From contig NZ_QNUL01000013.1 in the NCBI RefSeq assembly GCF_003383615.1, positions 87,714 through 151,713 of the forward strand: a stretch of 64,000 nucleotides of DNA, given 5' to 3'. The notes below the pieces were generated by a model. It was not told where the DNA came from, did no database searches, and saw nothing but the letters and a program-made list of their open reading frames with translations. The stretch's first letter is position 1, and every line of letters starts with the position of its first letter. This document shows positions 30,000-39,559 of the stretch, in pieces. This DNA is from Dyadobacter luteus. Its GTDB lineage: Bacteria > Bacteroidota > Bacteroidia > Cytophagales > Spirosomataceae. Both the position numbers and the translations under genes were made by a program.

Positions 30000-30614
30000 T
30001 TAAGCTCCTTTTTGCAGTTTTTGTACATAATGCACAATTTTCCACCGCTCTTCCGGATTGATTTGCGAACCATGAGGCCACATTCTGGCTTTTCCATGCG
30101 TAATTACATGGAAAATATGCCCCTCATTCAAGGTTTTGTAAGCATCGCTTGCATAGTTAGGAACCCCTTTATACATAGCTGCAACTTTACCATCTCCGGC
30201 GCCGGTGGCACCATGGCAATGCTGGCAATATCTCTCATACATTACCTTTCCTTCCGCAAGTGTTTTCTCGTTCAAAGGAACCGGATTTTTAAGTACTTTC
30301 TCTGCAATAGCTATGCTGTCCGCAGGAATATTGTAGACCATCAAATCCTCTACTTTTGAAGAATCGCCCTCTCCGAAAGAAGTGGTGTAGTTACGACGTG
30401 CTACAGTACCTTCTACAGGTAATCTCATCGTTAATCCCTGAGGATTGATAGGATTTGCCTTCTCCTGTTTGTATGGTTCATAACCAACAGGGAGGTACAT
30501 ATTAGGCGCATATTCTTTTCCTGGATCGTTCGGATCACGCTGACAGCTCACCAATGCAAGCACTGCCATAACCAGAAGTGTACCCGAAAACTTATATAAA
30601 TTTCTCAATTTCAT
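30000..30614 (-). CDS. actE: Alternative complex III monoheme cytochrome c, ActE
   Basis: 204 residues. A lipoprotein signal (LLVMAVLALVSCQRDP) predicts a lipid-anchored periplasmic protein. One heme c site is seen, CQHCH near residue 132 (YCQHCHGATGAGDG). A methionine in ARMWPHGSQI is the likely axial ligand. It follows actD by about 10 bases. Confidence 0.94.
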   Translation of the reverse strand: MKLRNLYKFSGTLLVMAVLALVSCQRDPNDPGKEYAPNMYLPVGYEPYKQEKANPINPQGLTMRLPVEGTVARRNYTTSFGEGDSSKVEDLMVYNIPADSIAIAEKVLKNPVPLNEKTLAEGKVMYERYCQHCHGATGAGDGKVAAMYKGVPNYASDAYKTLNEGHIFHVITHGKARMWPHGSQINPEERWKIVHYVQKLQKGA

Positions 30615-30624
30615 CTTTCAAACA

Positions 30625-31155
30625 TTAAAATTGTCTGATGTTAACTTCCTCCGCGCCACTGTCTTTCAGCGCACGTGTGATTTCCTCTTCTGACATAGAA
30701 TTTCTTCCCATATCTATTGCCATCACAAACTTATTATCGGTCGATCTGACATCAAACCTTTTGTGATTGTGTGCAGCAGGGCTCAAACCGTTCGAGATGA
30801 AGAACGTTGTTACCATACCGAATGCTGTGAAAAGTACAGTCAACTCAAATGTGATAGGAATATAGTTTGGGATAGATATCGAATCCTTACCACCAATGAT
30901 CATTGGCCAGTCGAAACCCATTGTCCAGATCATAAGCGTCAAAGCTACACAGCATCCTGTCAGACCAAACAGAAATGCGGCGATCCCGATTCTGGTTCTT
31001 GGGTGCCCCAATGCATCGTCAAGACCATGTATAGGGAAAGGAGAATATACTTCTTTGATTTTTACTCCCGCCTTTCTCAAACGTGGCACCGCATGTAAAA
31101 CGGTATCGTCGTCGTCATAGACACCAACTAAATATTTACCAGTTAACTCTGCCAT
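30625..31155 (-). CDS. actD: Alternative complex III subunit ActD (DUF3341)
   Basis: 176 residues of the DUF3341 family. A cytoplasmic N-terminal domain (GVYDDDDTVLHAVPRLRKAG, VYSPFPIHGLD) is followed by two membrane helices (about 55-80 and 100-125), and then a C-terminal segment ending SGAEEVNIRQF. It lies between actC and actE. Confidence 0.94.
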   Translation of the reverse strand: MAELTGKYLVGVYDDDDTVLHAVPRLRKAGVKIKEVYSPFPIHGLDDALGHPRTRIGIAAFLFGLTGCCVALTLMIWTMGFDWPMIIGGKDSISIPNYIPITFELTVLFTAFGMVTTFFISNGLSPAAHNHKRFDVRSTDNKFVMAIDMGRNSMSEEEITRALKDSGAEEVNIRQF

Positions 31156-31201
31156 ATATCAATACTAATGTTAAATTCTTTCTCAACTATTACGGTTAGA
31201 T

Positions 31202-32635
31202 CTACTCGCTGTCTTTATTGAAAGCCGGCTCAGCAGCTCCTCGATTTCTTACCTTAGCAACTCCTCCGATTTTCTTAGGTAGTTGTGCAGAAGTAGAACG
31301 GATAACCGCTTTCACTTCCGCCATGTTTACAACTGGCAGATATTTAGAGAACAACAGGAATAAAGTAAAGAAAAGACCGAATGAGAATATATAATCACCA
31401 ATATCATAACGTGTTGGTGAGAACATCGCCCAGCTGGATGGTATGTAATCGCGGTGCAGAGAAGTTACGATAATTACGAAACGCTCGAACCACATACCGA
31501 TGTTAACAACAACTGAGATAAAGAATGTGAAGGTGATGCTGCGACGAAGCTTGCGAGACCAGAACAACTGTGGAGAGATAACGTTACAGGTCATCATCGC
31601 CCAATATGCCCACCAGTAAGGCCCAGTCATACGGTTGTAGAACGCATAATATTCATATTCAACACCGCTGTACCATGCAATAAAGAACTCAGTAATGTAC
31701 GCCACACCTACTACAGAACCTGTAAGTGTGATTACCTTGTTCATCGTTTCGATGTGTTCAAGTGTAATGTAGTCTTCAAGTTTGTATACTACACGTGTGA
31801 TAAGCATCAGGTTTTGTACCATTGCAAATCCAGAGAAAATCGCACCCGCTACGAAGTAAGGAGGGAAAATTGTTGTGTGCCATCCCGGAATTACCGAGGT
31901 AGCAAAGTCCATACTTACAATCGTGTGTACCGAAAGTACAAGTGGAGTAGAAAGACCAGCAAGAATTAAGCTGATGTATTCATAACGAGACCATGTTTTA
32001 GCAGATCCATCCCATCCCATTGCAAATGTTCCATACATAAAGCGTGAAATTTTGCTGGTTGCACGGTCTCGGATTGTTGCAAGATCAGGAATAAGACCAA
32101 TGTACCAGAAAACAAGTGATACAGAGAAATAGGTACTGATCGCAAAAACGTCCCAAACAAGAGGTGAGTTAAAGTTAACCCAAAGAGATCCGAATACGTT
32201 AGGAAGTGGAAGTGCCCAGTAAGCCATCCATGGACGACCCATGTGCATCAGAATGAACGATGCTGCGCAGATAACCGCGAAGATTGTCATCGCTTCTGCT
32301 GCTCTGTTGATTGATGTTCTCCATTTTTGACGGAAAAGCAAAAGAATCGCAGAAATAAGTGTTCCGGCGTGACCGATACCTACCCACCATACAAAGTTGG
32401 TGATATCCCATGCCCAACCTACAGTTTTATTCAAACCCCACACACCAAGGCCTTCCCACCAGGTCCATGCCAAACATACGGTACCATAGGCCAAAACCAA
32501 AAGAGAGATACCAAATGCGATCTTCCACTCTTTGGTAGGAGCTCCTTCTACGTGGCGGCATATATCCTCCGTTACGTCTGCGTACGTTTTCCCACCTTGT
32601 ACAAGGGGTTCTCTCACGGGTGAAGTAACATGCAT
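31202..32635 (-). CDS. actC: Alternative complex III subunit ActC (NrfD/PsrC-like)
   Basis: 477 residues, about ten membrane helices, NrfD/PsrC family. Typical segments are [42 protein letters not shown] (residues about 85-125) and [17 protein letters not shown]. This is the main quinone-binding membrane subunit that receives electrons for the iron-sulfur subunit ActB. It starts about 55 bases after the actB stop. Confidence 0.95.
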   Translation of the reverse strand: MHVTSPVREPLVQGGKTYADVTEDICRHVEGAPTKEWKIAFGISLLVLAYGTVCLAWTWWEGLGVWGLNKTVGWAWDITNFVWWVGIGHAGTLISAILLLFRQKWRTSINRAAEAMTIFAVICAASFILMHMGRPWMAYWALPLPNVFGSLWVNFNSPLVWDVFAISTYFSVSLVFWYIGLIPDLATIRDRATSKISRFMYGTFAMGWDGSAKTWSRYEYISLILAGLSTPLVLSVHTIVSMDFATSVIPGWHTTIFPPYFVAGAIFSGFAMVQNLMLITRVVYKLEDYITLEHIETMNKVITLTGSVVGVAYITEFFIAWYSGVEYEYYAFYNRMTGPYWWAYWAMMTCNVISPQLFWSRKLRRSITFTFFISVVVNIGMWFERFVIIVTSLHRDYIPSSWAMFSPTRYDIGDYIFSFGLFFTLFLLFSKYLPVVNMAEVKAVIRSTSAQLPKKIGGVAKVRNRGAAEPAFNKDSE

Positions 32636-32689
32636 ACTACTCTAATTTATAATGATTTAATCTTCAAATTAATACTATCTATACAGAAA

Positions 32690-35600
32690 TTAAGCGTGTT
32701 CCTTCTTCGCTTCAACCTTTTCAGCCACGTCTTTGTTCCGAACCTTGGTCAGGTAAGAAATCTGTGGACGAACGTTGATCTCTTCCAGCATATGGAATGC
32801 TCTTCCTTCGCGTTCTTCAGCAAGAAGTTTTGAAATCTTGCTTTCAGGATCATTCATGTCACCAAAAGTGATTGCGTTGGTCGGGCAGGAAGTACCGCAA
32901 ACTACTGCTACGTCGGCATCAGTAACACGTCTTCTTTCCTTCTTCGCTGTCAACTTCGCTTCCTGAATCAGGTGTACACACATTGAGCATTTTTCAATAA
33001 CCCCACGTGAACGTACTGTCACATCCGGATTAATGACCATTTTACCCAAGTCATTATTAAAGTTGTAATCGAAGTTATCGTTATCAAAGTATTTGAACCA
33101 GTTGAAACGACGTACTTTGTAAGGACAGTTGTTTGCGCAATAACGTGTTCCTACACAACGGTTGTAAGCCATCTGGTTCAAACCTTCAGAGCTGTGTGTA
33201 GTTGCCAATACCGGACATACTGTTTCACAAGGAGCATTGTTACAGTGCTGACACATCATAGGCTGGAAAGTAACCTCAGGATTTTCTGAAGCGATTTCAA
33301 GTCCTCTCAGATCTTCAACATCTGCATCACTGCTGTAGTAACGGTCAATTCTTAACCAGTGCATCTCACGTGCGTTGATCACTTCCTGGCGACCAACAAC
33401 AGGAATGTTGTTTTCTGCCTGGCAGCTTACTACGCATGATCCGCAACCAAAACATGTATTCAGGTCAATGACCATACCCCATGAGTGGTTTTTATAATTA
33501 TGTCCATTCCAAAGAGAAAGATCTGTAGCATCTACTGAACCTTCAGAAGTTGGAATTTTCGGAACGAAACGACCCGCCATTGGATCTTGCTGGAAGTGTG
33601 CAAGCACTGTTTCCTGCAATACCGACTTACGGTTCATTACCGTGTTGTGCGTCTGAGTTTGTGCGATCTCTCTTGTTTCGCCAGTTTTAGAAACTGTAAC
33701 CTCACCAGGAGAGAAAGAAAGGAAGCCTTCTGAGAATACAGCAAGCGGGTAAACATTTTTACCAACACCATTTGCAGATTTACCAGCTTTCTCACGTCCG
33801 AATCCGATTGCGATTGCAACAGTACCCGCAGCAAGACCTGGTTGAATGATTACAGGAACACTGATTGATTTCCCTTTGTAATCCACTTTAACTACATCAC
33901 CCTGAACAACGCCAAGTTCAGTTGCAGTTTTCTGTGACAGACCAGCGTGGTTATCCCAACATGCTTTTGTAACCGGCTCAGGGAATTCCTGAAGCCATGG
34001 GTTGTTAGCTACTGCACCATTACCGATACCTACGTTTTCAAAAATCGCAAGTTCAAGACCTGTAGCAGATGCCTTGTATTTTTTACCAACAGAAGCTCCG
34101 GCAGCCGCAAGGTTACCAGTGAAAGCTGGCGCAGAAGCAACTGCAGCACGGTTGGTTGTAAATACACCATCATGCAATACTTTCACCCAGAATTTCTCAT
34201 AATCTCCTGTTCCGCCCTGCGTATAGATATTTTTACGCCAGAACGACTTCATATATTCGTGGAAATCAGAAGGAAGTTCTGCCCACTTCAACAAGCTCGA
34301 CTGAGCCTGTCTTGTATTGAATATCAAGCTGATAGTCGGTTGAGCAAGGCTGTAGAATCCAGCTTTTGGCTCAGCATCGTTCCATGCTTCAAGGTAATGA
34401 GGAGCAGGAAGGATATATTTGAAAAGAGAAGAAGTTTCGTCAGCACGATCATTGAATGAAACACTTAATCCAACTTTTGGAAGTGCTTCTGCCAATTCAG
34501 CGCCGCGTGGGTGATCATAAACAGGGTTAGCTCCATAAAGAATCACCGCAGCTACTTTTCCACCTTTTACTTCATCAACAAAACCATTCATTGCGATATC
34601 ATCACCTTGTCTGAAATAAACAGGGTTATCAATATCGATGGTTGTTCCGTAGCTACCCAACAGACCGTTGATCGCGTTTACAACAACCTGAACTGAAGGA
34701 TCATTAACACCGCAAACAACAAGTGCCTGCCCTTTCGCCTTTACAAGTTCATTAGCAGCCTTATCAAGATTCGTCACATCCAGTGCCGGAGCAGTAATAG
34801 ACTGACCTCCCAATTTAGCAGCAACTTTATTGTAAAGTGAAGTAACAACAAGTCCAAGCTGAGAAGGCTTAACGGATGTACGGTAATCTGCGTTAGAACC
34901 AGTCAGAGACATTATTGACTCAAACTGATACAAACGTGACATATCCTTTTTACCATCCTTGGCACTTCCTACAATACGAGTCTGTGCAAATTGAGATGAG
35001 TAAGTTTCAGGAGCAATCCAGGTTCCGAGGAAATCCGCGTCAATACCAACGATTAATTTCGCTTTGCTGAAATCGTATGCTGGAAGAACTGATTTACCGA
35101 ATGACAACTCATTACCTTTCAAAAGAGCGGCAGCTGAGTTAGCATCATATACTACATGCTTGGTAGTAGGATATTTTGCAGTAAAATCAGCGATTACTGA
35201 TTTAGTAGAAGGGCTTAGAATCGTTGGAGAAACGATACGGATAGCTCCACCTTTTGCTGCAATAGATTTAAGCTGATCAAGTATTTCCTTGTCAACTGTC
35301 TCCCATGCAACCTTAGTATCTTCTCCCTTTTTAGGGCCTCTTAATTTTTCATTATCATATAAGCCCAATAATGATGCGTGCACACGAGCACTTACACCAC
35401 ACGAAGCTTTTGAAAGGGAATTACCTTCAATTTTGATAGGTCTACCTTCACGTGTTTTAACCAAAATGCTGGCGTAATCTCCACCTTCAGAATAAGTGGA
35501 AGCATACCAGTTTGAAATGGTAGGGAATTCACCCTCAGGCTTGTTTACGTAAGGTATCGCCTTTTTAACAGGAGCTTCACAAGCAGCCAGAGAAACAGCT

Positions 35601-35782
35601 GCCATTCCAAATCCTAAAACTTTTAAGAAATCACGGCGATGGGTTCCAACTCCATCCACCAAACTCTCATACTGGCTTTCAGTTGGTCCTTCGGCAAATT
35701 CAGATGCTGCATTTTTAACAAATTTTTCGTCGTTACGCAGCTCTTCAAGTCCCCGCCAGTATCTTTTATTAGTATTTTCCAT
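32690..35782 (-). CDS. actB: Alternative complex III iron-sulfur / molybdopterin-like subunit ActB
   Basis: 1030 residues from ATG 35782 (MENTNKRYWRGLEEL); the frame is open 4 codons further to a TTG. A twin-arginine-type signal is seen (RRDFLKVLGFGMAAVSLAAC). The N-terminal two thirds (about 60-720) are like a molybdopterin oxidoreductase; in characterised ActB this domain holds no molybdenum cofactor. The C-terminal part has four cysteine clusters for iron-sulfur centres: CFGCGSCVVSC, CQHCNNAPCETVC, CVGTRYCANNC, and CSMC with CGTSC. A proline-rich loop between them is as in the family. Confidence 0.95.
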   Translation of the reverse strand: MENTNKRYWRGLEELRNDEKFVKNAASEFAEGPTESQYESLVDGVGTHRRDFLKVLGFGMAAVSLAACEAPVKKAIPYVNKPEGEFPTISNWYASTYSEGGDYASILVKTREGRPIKIEGNSLSKASCGVSARVHASLLGLYDNEKLRGPKKGEDTKVAWETVDKEILDQLKSIAAKGGAIRIVSPTILSPSTKSVIADFTAKYPTTKHVVYDANSAAALLKGNELSFGKSVLPAYDFSKAKLIVGIDADFLGTWIAPETYSSQFAQTRIVGSAKDGKKDMSRLYQFESIMSLTGSNADYRTSVKPSQLGLVVTSLYNKVAAKLGGQSITAPALDVTNLDKAANELVKAKGQALVVCGVNDPSVQVVVNAINGLLGSYGTTIDIDNPVYFRQGDDIAMNGFVDEVKGGKVAAVILYGANPVYDHPRGAELAEALPKVGLSVSFNDRADETSSLFKYILPAPHYLEAWNDAEPKAGFYSLAQPTISLIFNTRQAQSSLLKWAELPSDFHEYMKSFWRKNIYTQGGTGDYEKFWVKVLHDGVFTTNRAAVASAPAFTGNLAAAGASVGKKYKASATGLELAIFENVGIGNGAVANNPWLQEFPEPVTKACWDNHAGLSQKTATELGVVQGDVVKVDYKGKSISVPVIIQPGLAAGTVAIAIGFGREKAGKSANGVGKNVYPLAVFSEGFLSFSPGEVTVSKTGETREIAQTQTHNTVMNRKSVLQETVLAHFQQDPMAGRFVPKIPTSEGSVDATDLSLWNGHNYKNHSWGMVIDLNTCFGCGSCVVSCQAENNIPVVGRQEVINAREMHWLRIDRYYSSDADVEDLRGLEIASENPEVTFQPMMCQHCNNAPCETVCPVLATTHSSEGLNQMAYNRCVGTRYCANNCPYKVRRFNWFKYFDNDNFDYNFNNDLGKMVINPDVTVRSRGVIEKCSMCVHLIQEAKLTAKKERRRVTDADVAVVCGTSCPTNAITFGDMNDPESKISKLLAEEREGRAFHMLEEINVRPQISYLTKVRNKDVAEKVEAKKEHA

Positions 35783-35831
35783 AAAACTATTCAATACAAA
35801 TGAGTCGTATTCCTGTAGTATTTTCTATTGA

Positions 35832-37112
35832 TTAATAGTGGCACTTAGAACATTCCAAACCACCTATGTCAGCAACTTTTAATGCCTCTTTACTTTCAGA
35901 GCCATGTAGCTGAACCAGCTTGTCATAGTACTGATTGTCCTTAGTATTAACCTCAGTTTTACGGTGGCAGTCAATACACCATCCCATCGTAAGAGAGGAA
36001 CGCTGCTGAATTACTTCCATTTGTGCAACATCTCCGTGGCAGTTTTCACATTCAACTCCACCCACGTTAACATGCTGTGCGTGATTGAAATAAGCCAGAT
36101 CCGGAAGGTTATGAACACGTACCCATTCAATAGGCTGGTTCTTTTCAATAGAAGTATAAATTTTCTGAATTTCAGGTGATTCTTTCTTAATTACACCGTG
36201 GCAGTTCATACAAATGTTTGCAGACGGTATGTGCGCAGACTTACCTCTGTTTACACCAGTGTGGCAGTAATTACAATCAATCTTGTACTCACCTGCGTGC
36301 AATTTATGGGAGAATGAGATAGGCTGCTTCGGAGCATATCCTTGCTGAACGCCTACATTAAACGCTCCGTCAATTGTTGCTTTCAAAACAAGCAGAGCAA
36401 AAACCCAGATCGTTGCAGAGCGGATGGACGAATCCATTGCAAAGTTTTTCAGAGAAGTGCTCAGGCGTGTCATGAAGTCAGCCTTAGGCGCCGCTTCAGT
36501 TCCACCGGCAACAGCTTTAGACAACAATGAAACGATAACCAAAAGAACTCCCAGCACCAGAAGCATTACAACAACGAGTGCCACAACGACAATCATAAAC
36601 AAATCCGAAGGACCCGAATCAGCAGCGCCGGTAGCAGCAGGTGCTCCGCCAGCAGCGGCAGCAGTAGGAGCAGGTGCAGTGGCAGCCTGATCTACGTAAG
36701 CAAAAATGCTTTTGATATCATCTTCTGACAAGTTAGGAAAGCTTGTCATCTGCGCCTTCGAGTACTCGTTGTAAAGCTTAACCGCGTAAGGATCTCCGGA
36801 AGCGATTACCGCCTGAGAGTTTCTCACCCATTTGATCAACCACGGCATATCCTGACGTGAAGTAGCACCCTTAAGACCAGGACCAACTACTCTCTCATCA
36901 GTCACAGCATGACATTGAGCACAGTTATTTTTAAACAACGATTCACCTTTAGCTACATCCCCTCCACCTGCAGGAGCTGCAGCAGCGGTACTATCCTGAG
37001 CTCTTAGTAAAACCGGCGTACTCAGCATGATTGCCAAAACCAGGGCAACGATTCTGTTTGAGCACTTAATGAAGGAACAAAACTTAGAGTTTTTTGGGAA
37101 TGGTATATACAT
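35832..37112 (-). CDS. actA: Alternative complex III multiheme cytochrome c, ActA, with extra N-terminal cytochrome domain
   Basis: 426 residues from ATG 37112 (MYIPFPKNSKF); a TTG at 37118 would add two residues. Six CxxCH sites are seen. The first (CAQCH, near residue 66-70) is in a class I cytochrome c domain behind a signal peptide, with a possible Met ligand in KAQMTSFP. An Ala/Pro-rich linker and a membrane helix (about 168-196) follow, then a second helix, then the pentaheme domain with CNYCH, CMNCH, CENCH, CIDCH and a terminal CSKCH. It is the first gene of the operon, about 25 bases from the predicted transcription start. Confidence 0.94.
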   Translation of the reverse strand: MYIPFPKNSKFCSFIKCSNRIVALVLAIMLSTPVLLRAQDSTAAAAPAGGGDVAKGESLFKNNCAQCHAVTDERVVGPGLKGATSRQDMPWLIKWVRNSQAVIASGDPYAVKLYNEYSKAQMTSFPNLSEDDIKSIFAYVDQAATAPAPTAAAAGGAPAATGAADSGPSDLFMIVVVALVVVMLLVLGVLLVIVSLLSKAVAGGTEAAPKADFMTRLSTSLKNFAMDSSIRSATIWVFALLVLKATIDGAFNVGVQQGYAPKQPISFSHKLHAGEYKIDCNYCHTGVNRGKSAHIPSANICMNCHGVIKKESPEIQKIYTSIEKNQPIEWVRVHNLPDLAYFNHAQHVNVGGVECENCHGDVAQMEVIQQRSSLTMGWCIDCHRKTEVNTKDNQYYDKLVQLHGSESKEALKVADIGGLECSKCHY

Positions 37113-37140
37113 AATCAACTATTCATTATTCTTCAACAGA

Positions 37141-37171
37141 CAAAACTAGTGTAGGATTGGTTATCCACAAA
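37141..37171 (-). promoter_or_regulatory. Promoter of the respiratory operon
   Basis: On the minus strand TTTG (37171-37168), a 19-base spacer and TAGTTTTG (37148-37141) match TTTG-N19-TAnnTTTG exactly. A second -7-like box TACTTTTG overlaps the -33 box region upstream. The predicted start is near 37134. The rest of the spacer to 37282 shows nothing else I can name. Confidence 0.85.
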
Positions 37172-37282
37172 AGTATTTTGGGGATATTTTGGAAGCACTT
37201 CTTATTTATAATTCTTCTAATTTGCAAACAATGATAAATGTCATAAATCCATATGCGTTATATTGATTTTCAATGATTTAAC

Positions 37283-37337
37283 AAAAAAAATACCATTTGC
37301 AGGATCACTCATATGATCTCTTACAAATGGCATTTTT
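37283..37337 (-). terminator. Terminator after tRNA-Cys
   Basis: Arms CCATTTG / CAAATGG (37293-37299, 37324-37330), extended by A/T pairs and with an inner GATC / GATC pair, are followed on the minus strand by eight T. It separates tRNA-Cys from the actA operon. Confidence 0.85.
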
Positions 37338-37390
37338 CAGACAAAATGAACCTAATAACTAATACTATAGTCAGGTCACTTTTAGAGGTG

Positions 37391-37461
37391 AGGTTCCGAG
37401 CGGATTCGAACCGCTGTACGAGGTTTTGCAGACCTCTGCCTAGCCACTCGGCCACGGAACC
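37391..37461 (-). tRNA. tRNA-Cys (GCA)
   Basis: 71 nt. Acceptor arms GGTTCCG / CGGAACC pair perfectly. Anticodon stem GAGGT/ACCTC encloses CTGCAAA, giving anticodon GCA. T arm AGCGGTTCGAATCCGCT is intact. CCA is not encoded. Confidence 0.97.
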
Positions 37462-37469
37462 GTTTGAAA

Positions 37470-37516
37470 CAGGTTGGCTAATTCCAGAGGCTTTAGCCAA
37501 CCTGGGTGCAAAAGTA
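37470..37516 (-). promoter_or_regulatory. rpsA terminator-like hairpin and tRNA-Cys -7 box
   Basis: A perfect 11-bp inverted repeat (37470-37480 with 37494-37504, core GGTTGGCTA) lies between rpsA and tRNA-Cys and could end the rpsA transcript, although the following T run is weak (TTTC). Just upstream on the minus strand TACTTTTG (37516-37509) matches the -7 box and would start tRNA-Cys transcription at the foot of this hairpin. No clear -33 box was found. Confidence 0.55.
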
Positions 37517-37556
37517 TTAAATTTTTCTTCTACTTCGCACCTTTATTCACTTTTAA

Positions 37557-39374
37557 TTACTTTTTTTCTTTCTTTTCGCTTTCTTCGAATTGCTCCTTCA
37601 AAGCAGAAAGTACACTTAGGTCACCAAAAGTAGATTTCTCTGACTCTTTTACAGTGGCATCTGCAGCTGGTTTAGAAGACTGGCTTTTTGGAGCTCTTTC
37701 TTCTTTCTTCTCAGCAGCCGTAGGCGTAGCAGATGGCTTCACTTCTGAGTGCGTAAGTACAATTTTCTTTTCATCTTTAAGGAATTCAAGAACTGTGAAG
37801 TCAAGGCTTTCTCCAGCCTCAGCTACTGTACCATCTTCTTTCGTAAGATTTTTGATTGCAGCGATACCTTCGATTCCGTAAGGAAGTTCAAGTGTTGCAA
37901 ACTTATCACCTTTAGCTACGATAGTTGATTTGTGAACAGAACCTACAGCGAAGATCGTCTCAAAAGTATCCCATGGATTTTCTTCAAGTTGTTTGTGACC
38001 CAAAGCAAGGCGACGGTTGTCAGCATCAAGTTCAAGAACTACAACTTCAAGCTCGTCGTTTACTTTAACGAAATCTGAAGGATGTTTGATTTTCTTAGTC
38101 CATGACAAGTCAGAAACGTGTACCAATCCGTCGATACCTTCTTCAAGCTCGATGAACAAGCCGAAGTTAGTAAGGTTACGAACAACACCTTTGTGACGAG
38201 TACCGATCGCATACTTATCTTTCAATGAACTTTGAGTCCAAGGATCTTCAGTAAGTTGTTTGATACCCAATGACATTTTTCTCTCCTGACGGTCAAGTGT
38301 AAGAACAACCGCACTGATCTCGTCGTTTACATTCATAAACTCCTGAGGATTGCGCAGGTGCTGAGACCATGACATTTCAGAAACGTGGATCAAACCTTCA
38401 ACACCTGGTTTGATTTCAAGGAACGCGCCGTAATCAGCAACGTTAACAATACGGCCCGTAACTTTCGATCCAACCTGGATTTCTTCTTCCAAAGAATCCC
38501 ATGGGTGAGACTGAAGTTGTTTCAGACCAAGAGAAATACGTTTCTTCTCTTCATCAAAGTCAAGAACAACCACGTTCAATTTCTGATCAAGCGCAAGCAG
38601 GTCAGATGGGTGGTTGATACGACCCCATGAAATATCAGTAATGTGAAGAAGACCATCCACACCACCAAGATCGATAAACACACCGAAGTTGGTCATGTTT
38701 TTAATTACACCTTCAAGTACCTGACCTTTTTCAAGGTTGTTCAGGATTTGCTGACGTTGTGCTTCAAGATCTTTTTCGATCAATATTTTGTGAGATACAA
38801 CTACGTTATCATTTGCGTAATTGATTTTCACAACTTTTACTTCCATACGCTTTCCAACAAAAATGTCGAAATCGCGGATTGGCTTCACATCGATTTGTGA
38901 ACCTGGCAAGAAAGCCTCGATGCCAAATATATCTACGATAAGACCACCCTTCGTTCTTCTCTTAACGTTAGCATCAATAACCACGTCTTCGTCGAACGAT
39001 TTCTGGATGTTATCCCATGCAGTGATAACTTTCGCTTTTTTACGTGACAACACAAGTTGACCCTGCGCGTCTTCCTGATTTTCTACGTATACCTCAACTT
39101 CGTCACCAATCTTCAATCCCGGAAGATCACGGAATTCGTTGAATGAAACGATACCATCAGATTTGAAACCAATGTTAAGAATCACTTCACGATCAGTGAT
39201 ACCAACAACGATACCTTTCACTACTTCTTTTTCCTGTACAGGAGAGATTGTAGTTTCGTACATTGCTTCAAGACGTGAACGGTCTGCTGACGAGTAACCT
39301 GTACCGAAACCTTTGTCTTCTGCTTTTTCCCAATCGAAATCAGGAAGAGTTTGTGTTTGTTTTTCCTTAGACAT
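37557..39374 (-). CDS. rpsA: 30S ribosomal protein S1
   Basis: 605 residues with six S1 (OB-fold) repeats at roughly 50-115, 130-200, 220-285, 305-370, 390-460 and 475-545. Repeats 3 to 5 are the most canonical (NFGVFIDLGGVDGLLHITD, DYGAFLEIKPGVEGLIHVSE, NFGLFIELEEGIDGLVHVSD). It binds mRNA at the ribosome, and in Bacteroidota, with few Shine-Dalgarno sequences, it is thought to be important in initiation. The C-terminal 60 residues are charged and low in complexity. Confidence 0.97.
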   Translation of the reverse strand: MSKEKQTQTLPDFDWEKAEDKGFGTGYSSADRSRLEAMYETTISPVQEKEVVKGIVVGITDREVILNIGFKSDGIVSFNEFRDLPGLKIGDEVEVYVENQEDAQGQLVLSRKKAKVITAWDNIQKSFDEDVVIDANVKRRTKGGLIVDIFGIEAFLPGSQIDVKPIRDFDIFVGKRMEVKVVKINYANDNVVVSHKILIEKDLEAQRQQILNNLEKGQVLEGVIKNMTNFGVFIDLGGVDGLLHITDISWGRINHPSDLLALDQKLNVVVLDFDEEKKRISLGLKQLQSHPWDSLEEEIQVGSKVTGRIVNVADYGAFLEIKPGVEGLIHVSEMSWSQHLRNPQEFMNVNDEISAVVLTLDRQERKMSLGIKQLTEDPWTQSSLKDKYAIGTRHKGVVRNLTNFGLFIELEEGIDGLVHVSDLSWTKKIKHPSDFVKVNDELEVVVLELDADNRRLALGHKQLEENPWDTFETIFAVGSVHKSTIVAKGDKFATLELPYGIEGIAAIKNLTKEDGTVAEAGESLDFTVLEFLKDEKKIVLTHSEVKPSATPTAAEKKEERAPKSQSSKPAADATVKESEKSTFGDLSVLSALKEQFEESEKKEKK

Positions 39375-39462
39375 AAATAGGAATTGTTGCTCTGGAATAC
39401 ATCAGCTGGCGAGCCAAACAGCTGAACCTTGTTGAAAATTGATTGTTTTAAAAAATAGAGCG

Positions 39463-39470
39463 CAAAGGTA
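39463..39470 (-). promoter_or_regulatory. -7 box of rpsA
   Basis: TACCTTTG on the minus strand matches TAnnTTTG, about 89 bases before the rpsA ATG. The -33 region has no clear TTTG. It leaves an rpsA leader of about 80 bases. Confidence 0.55.
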
Positions 39471-39559
39471 CTATTTCCTTTGGTTAAAATCCAGAGGTAC
39501 AAGCTATTTTCAACAGAAAAGTGCAGATTCTTAAGACTTTATGGTCTTCAGGCAGAATT

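Noticed and set aside
36640..36980. Ala/Pro/Gly-rich part of ActA considered as a frameshift or foreign insertion
   Set aside because: The frame is open and it forms a plausible linker between the cytochrome domain and the membrane helix.
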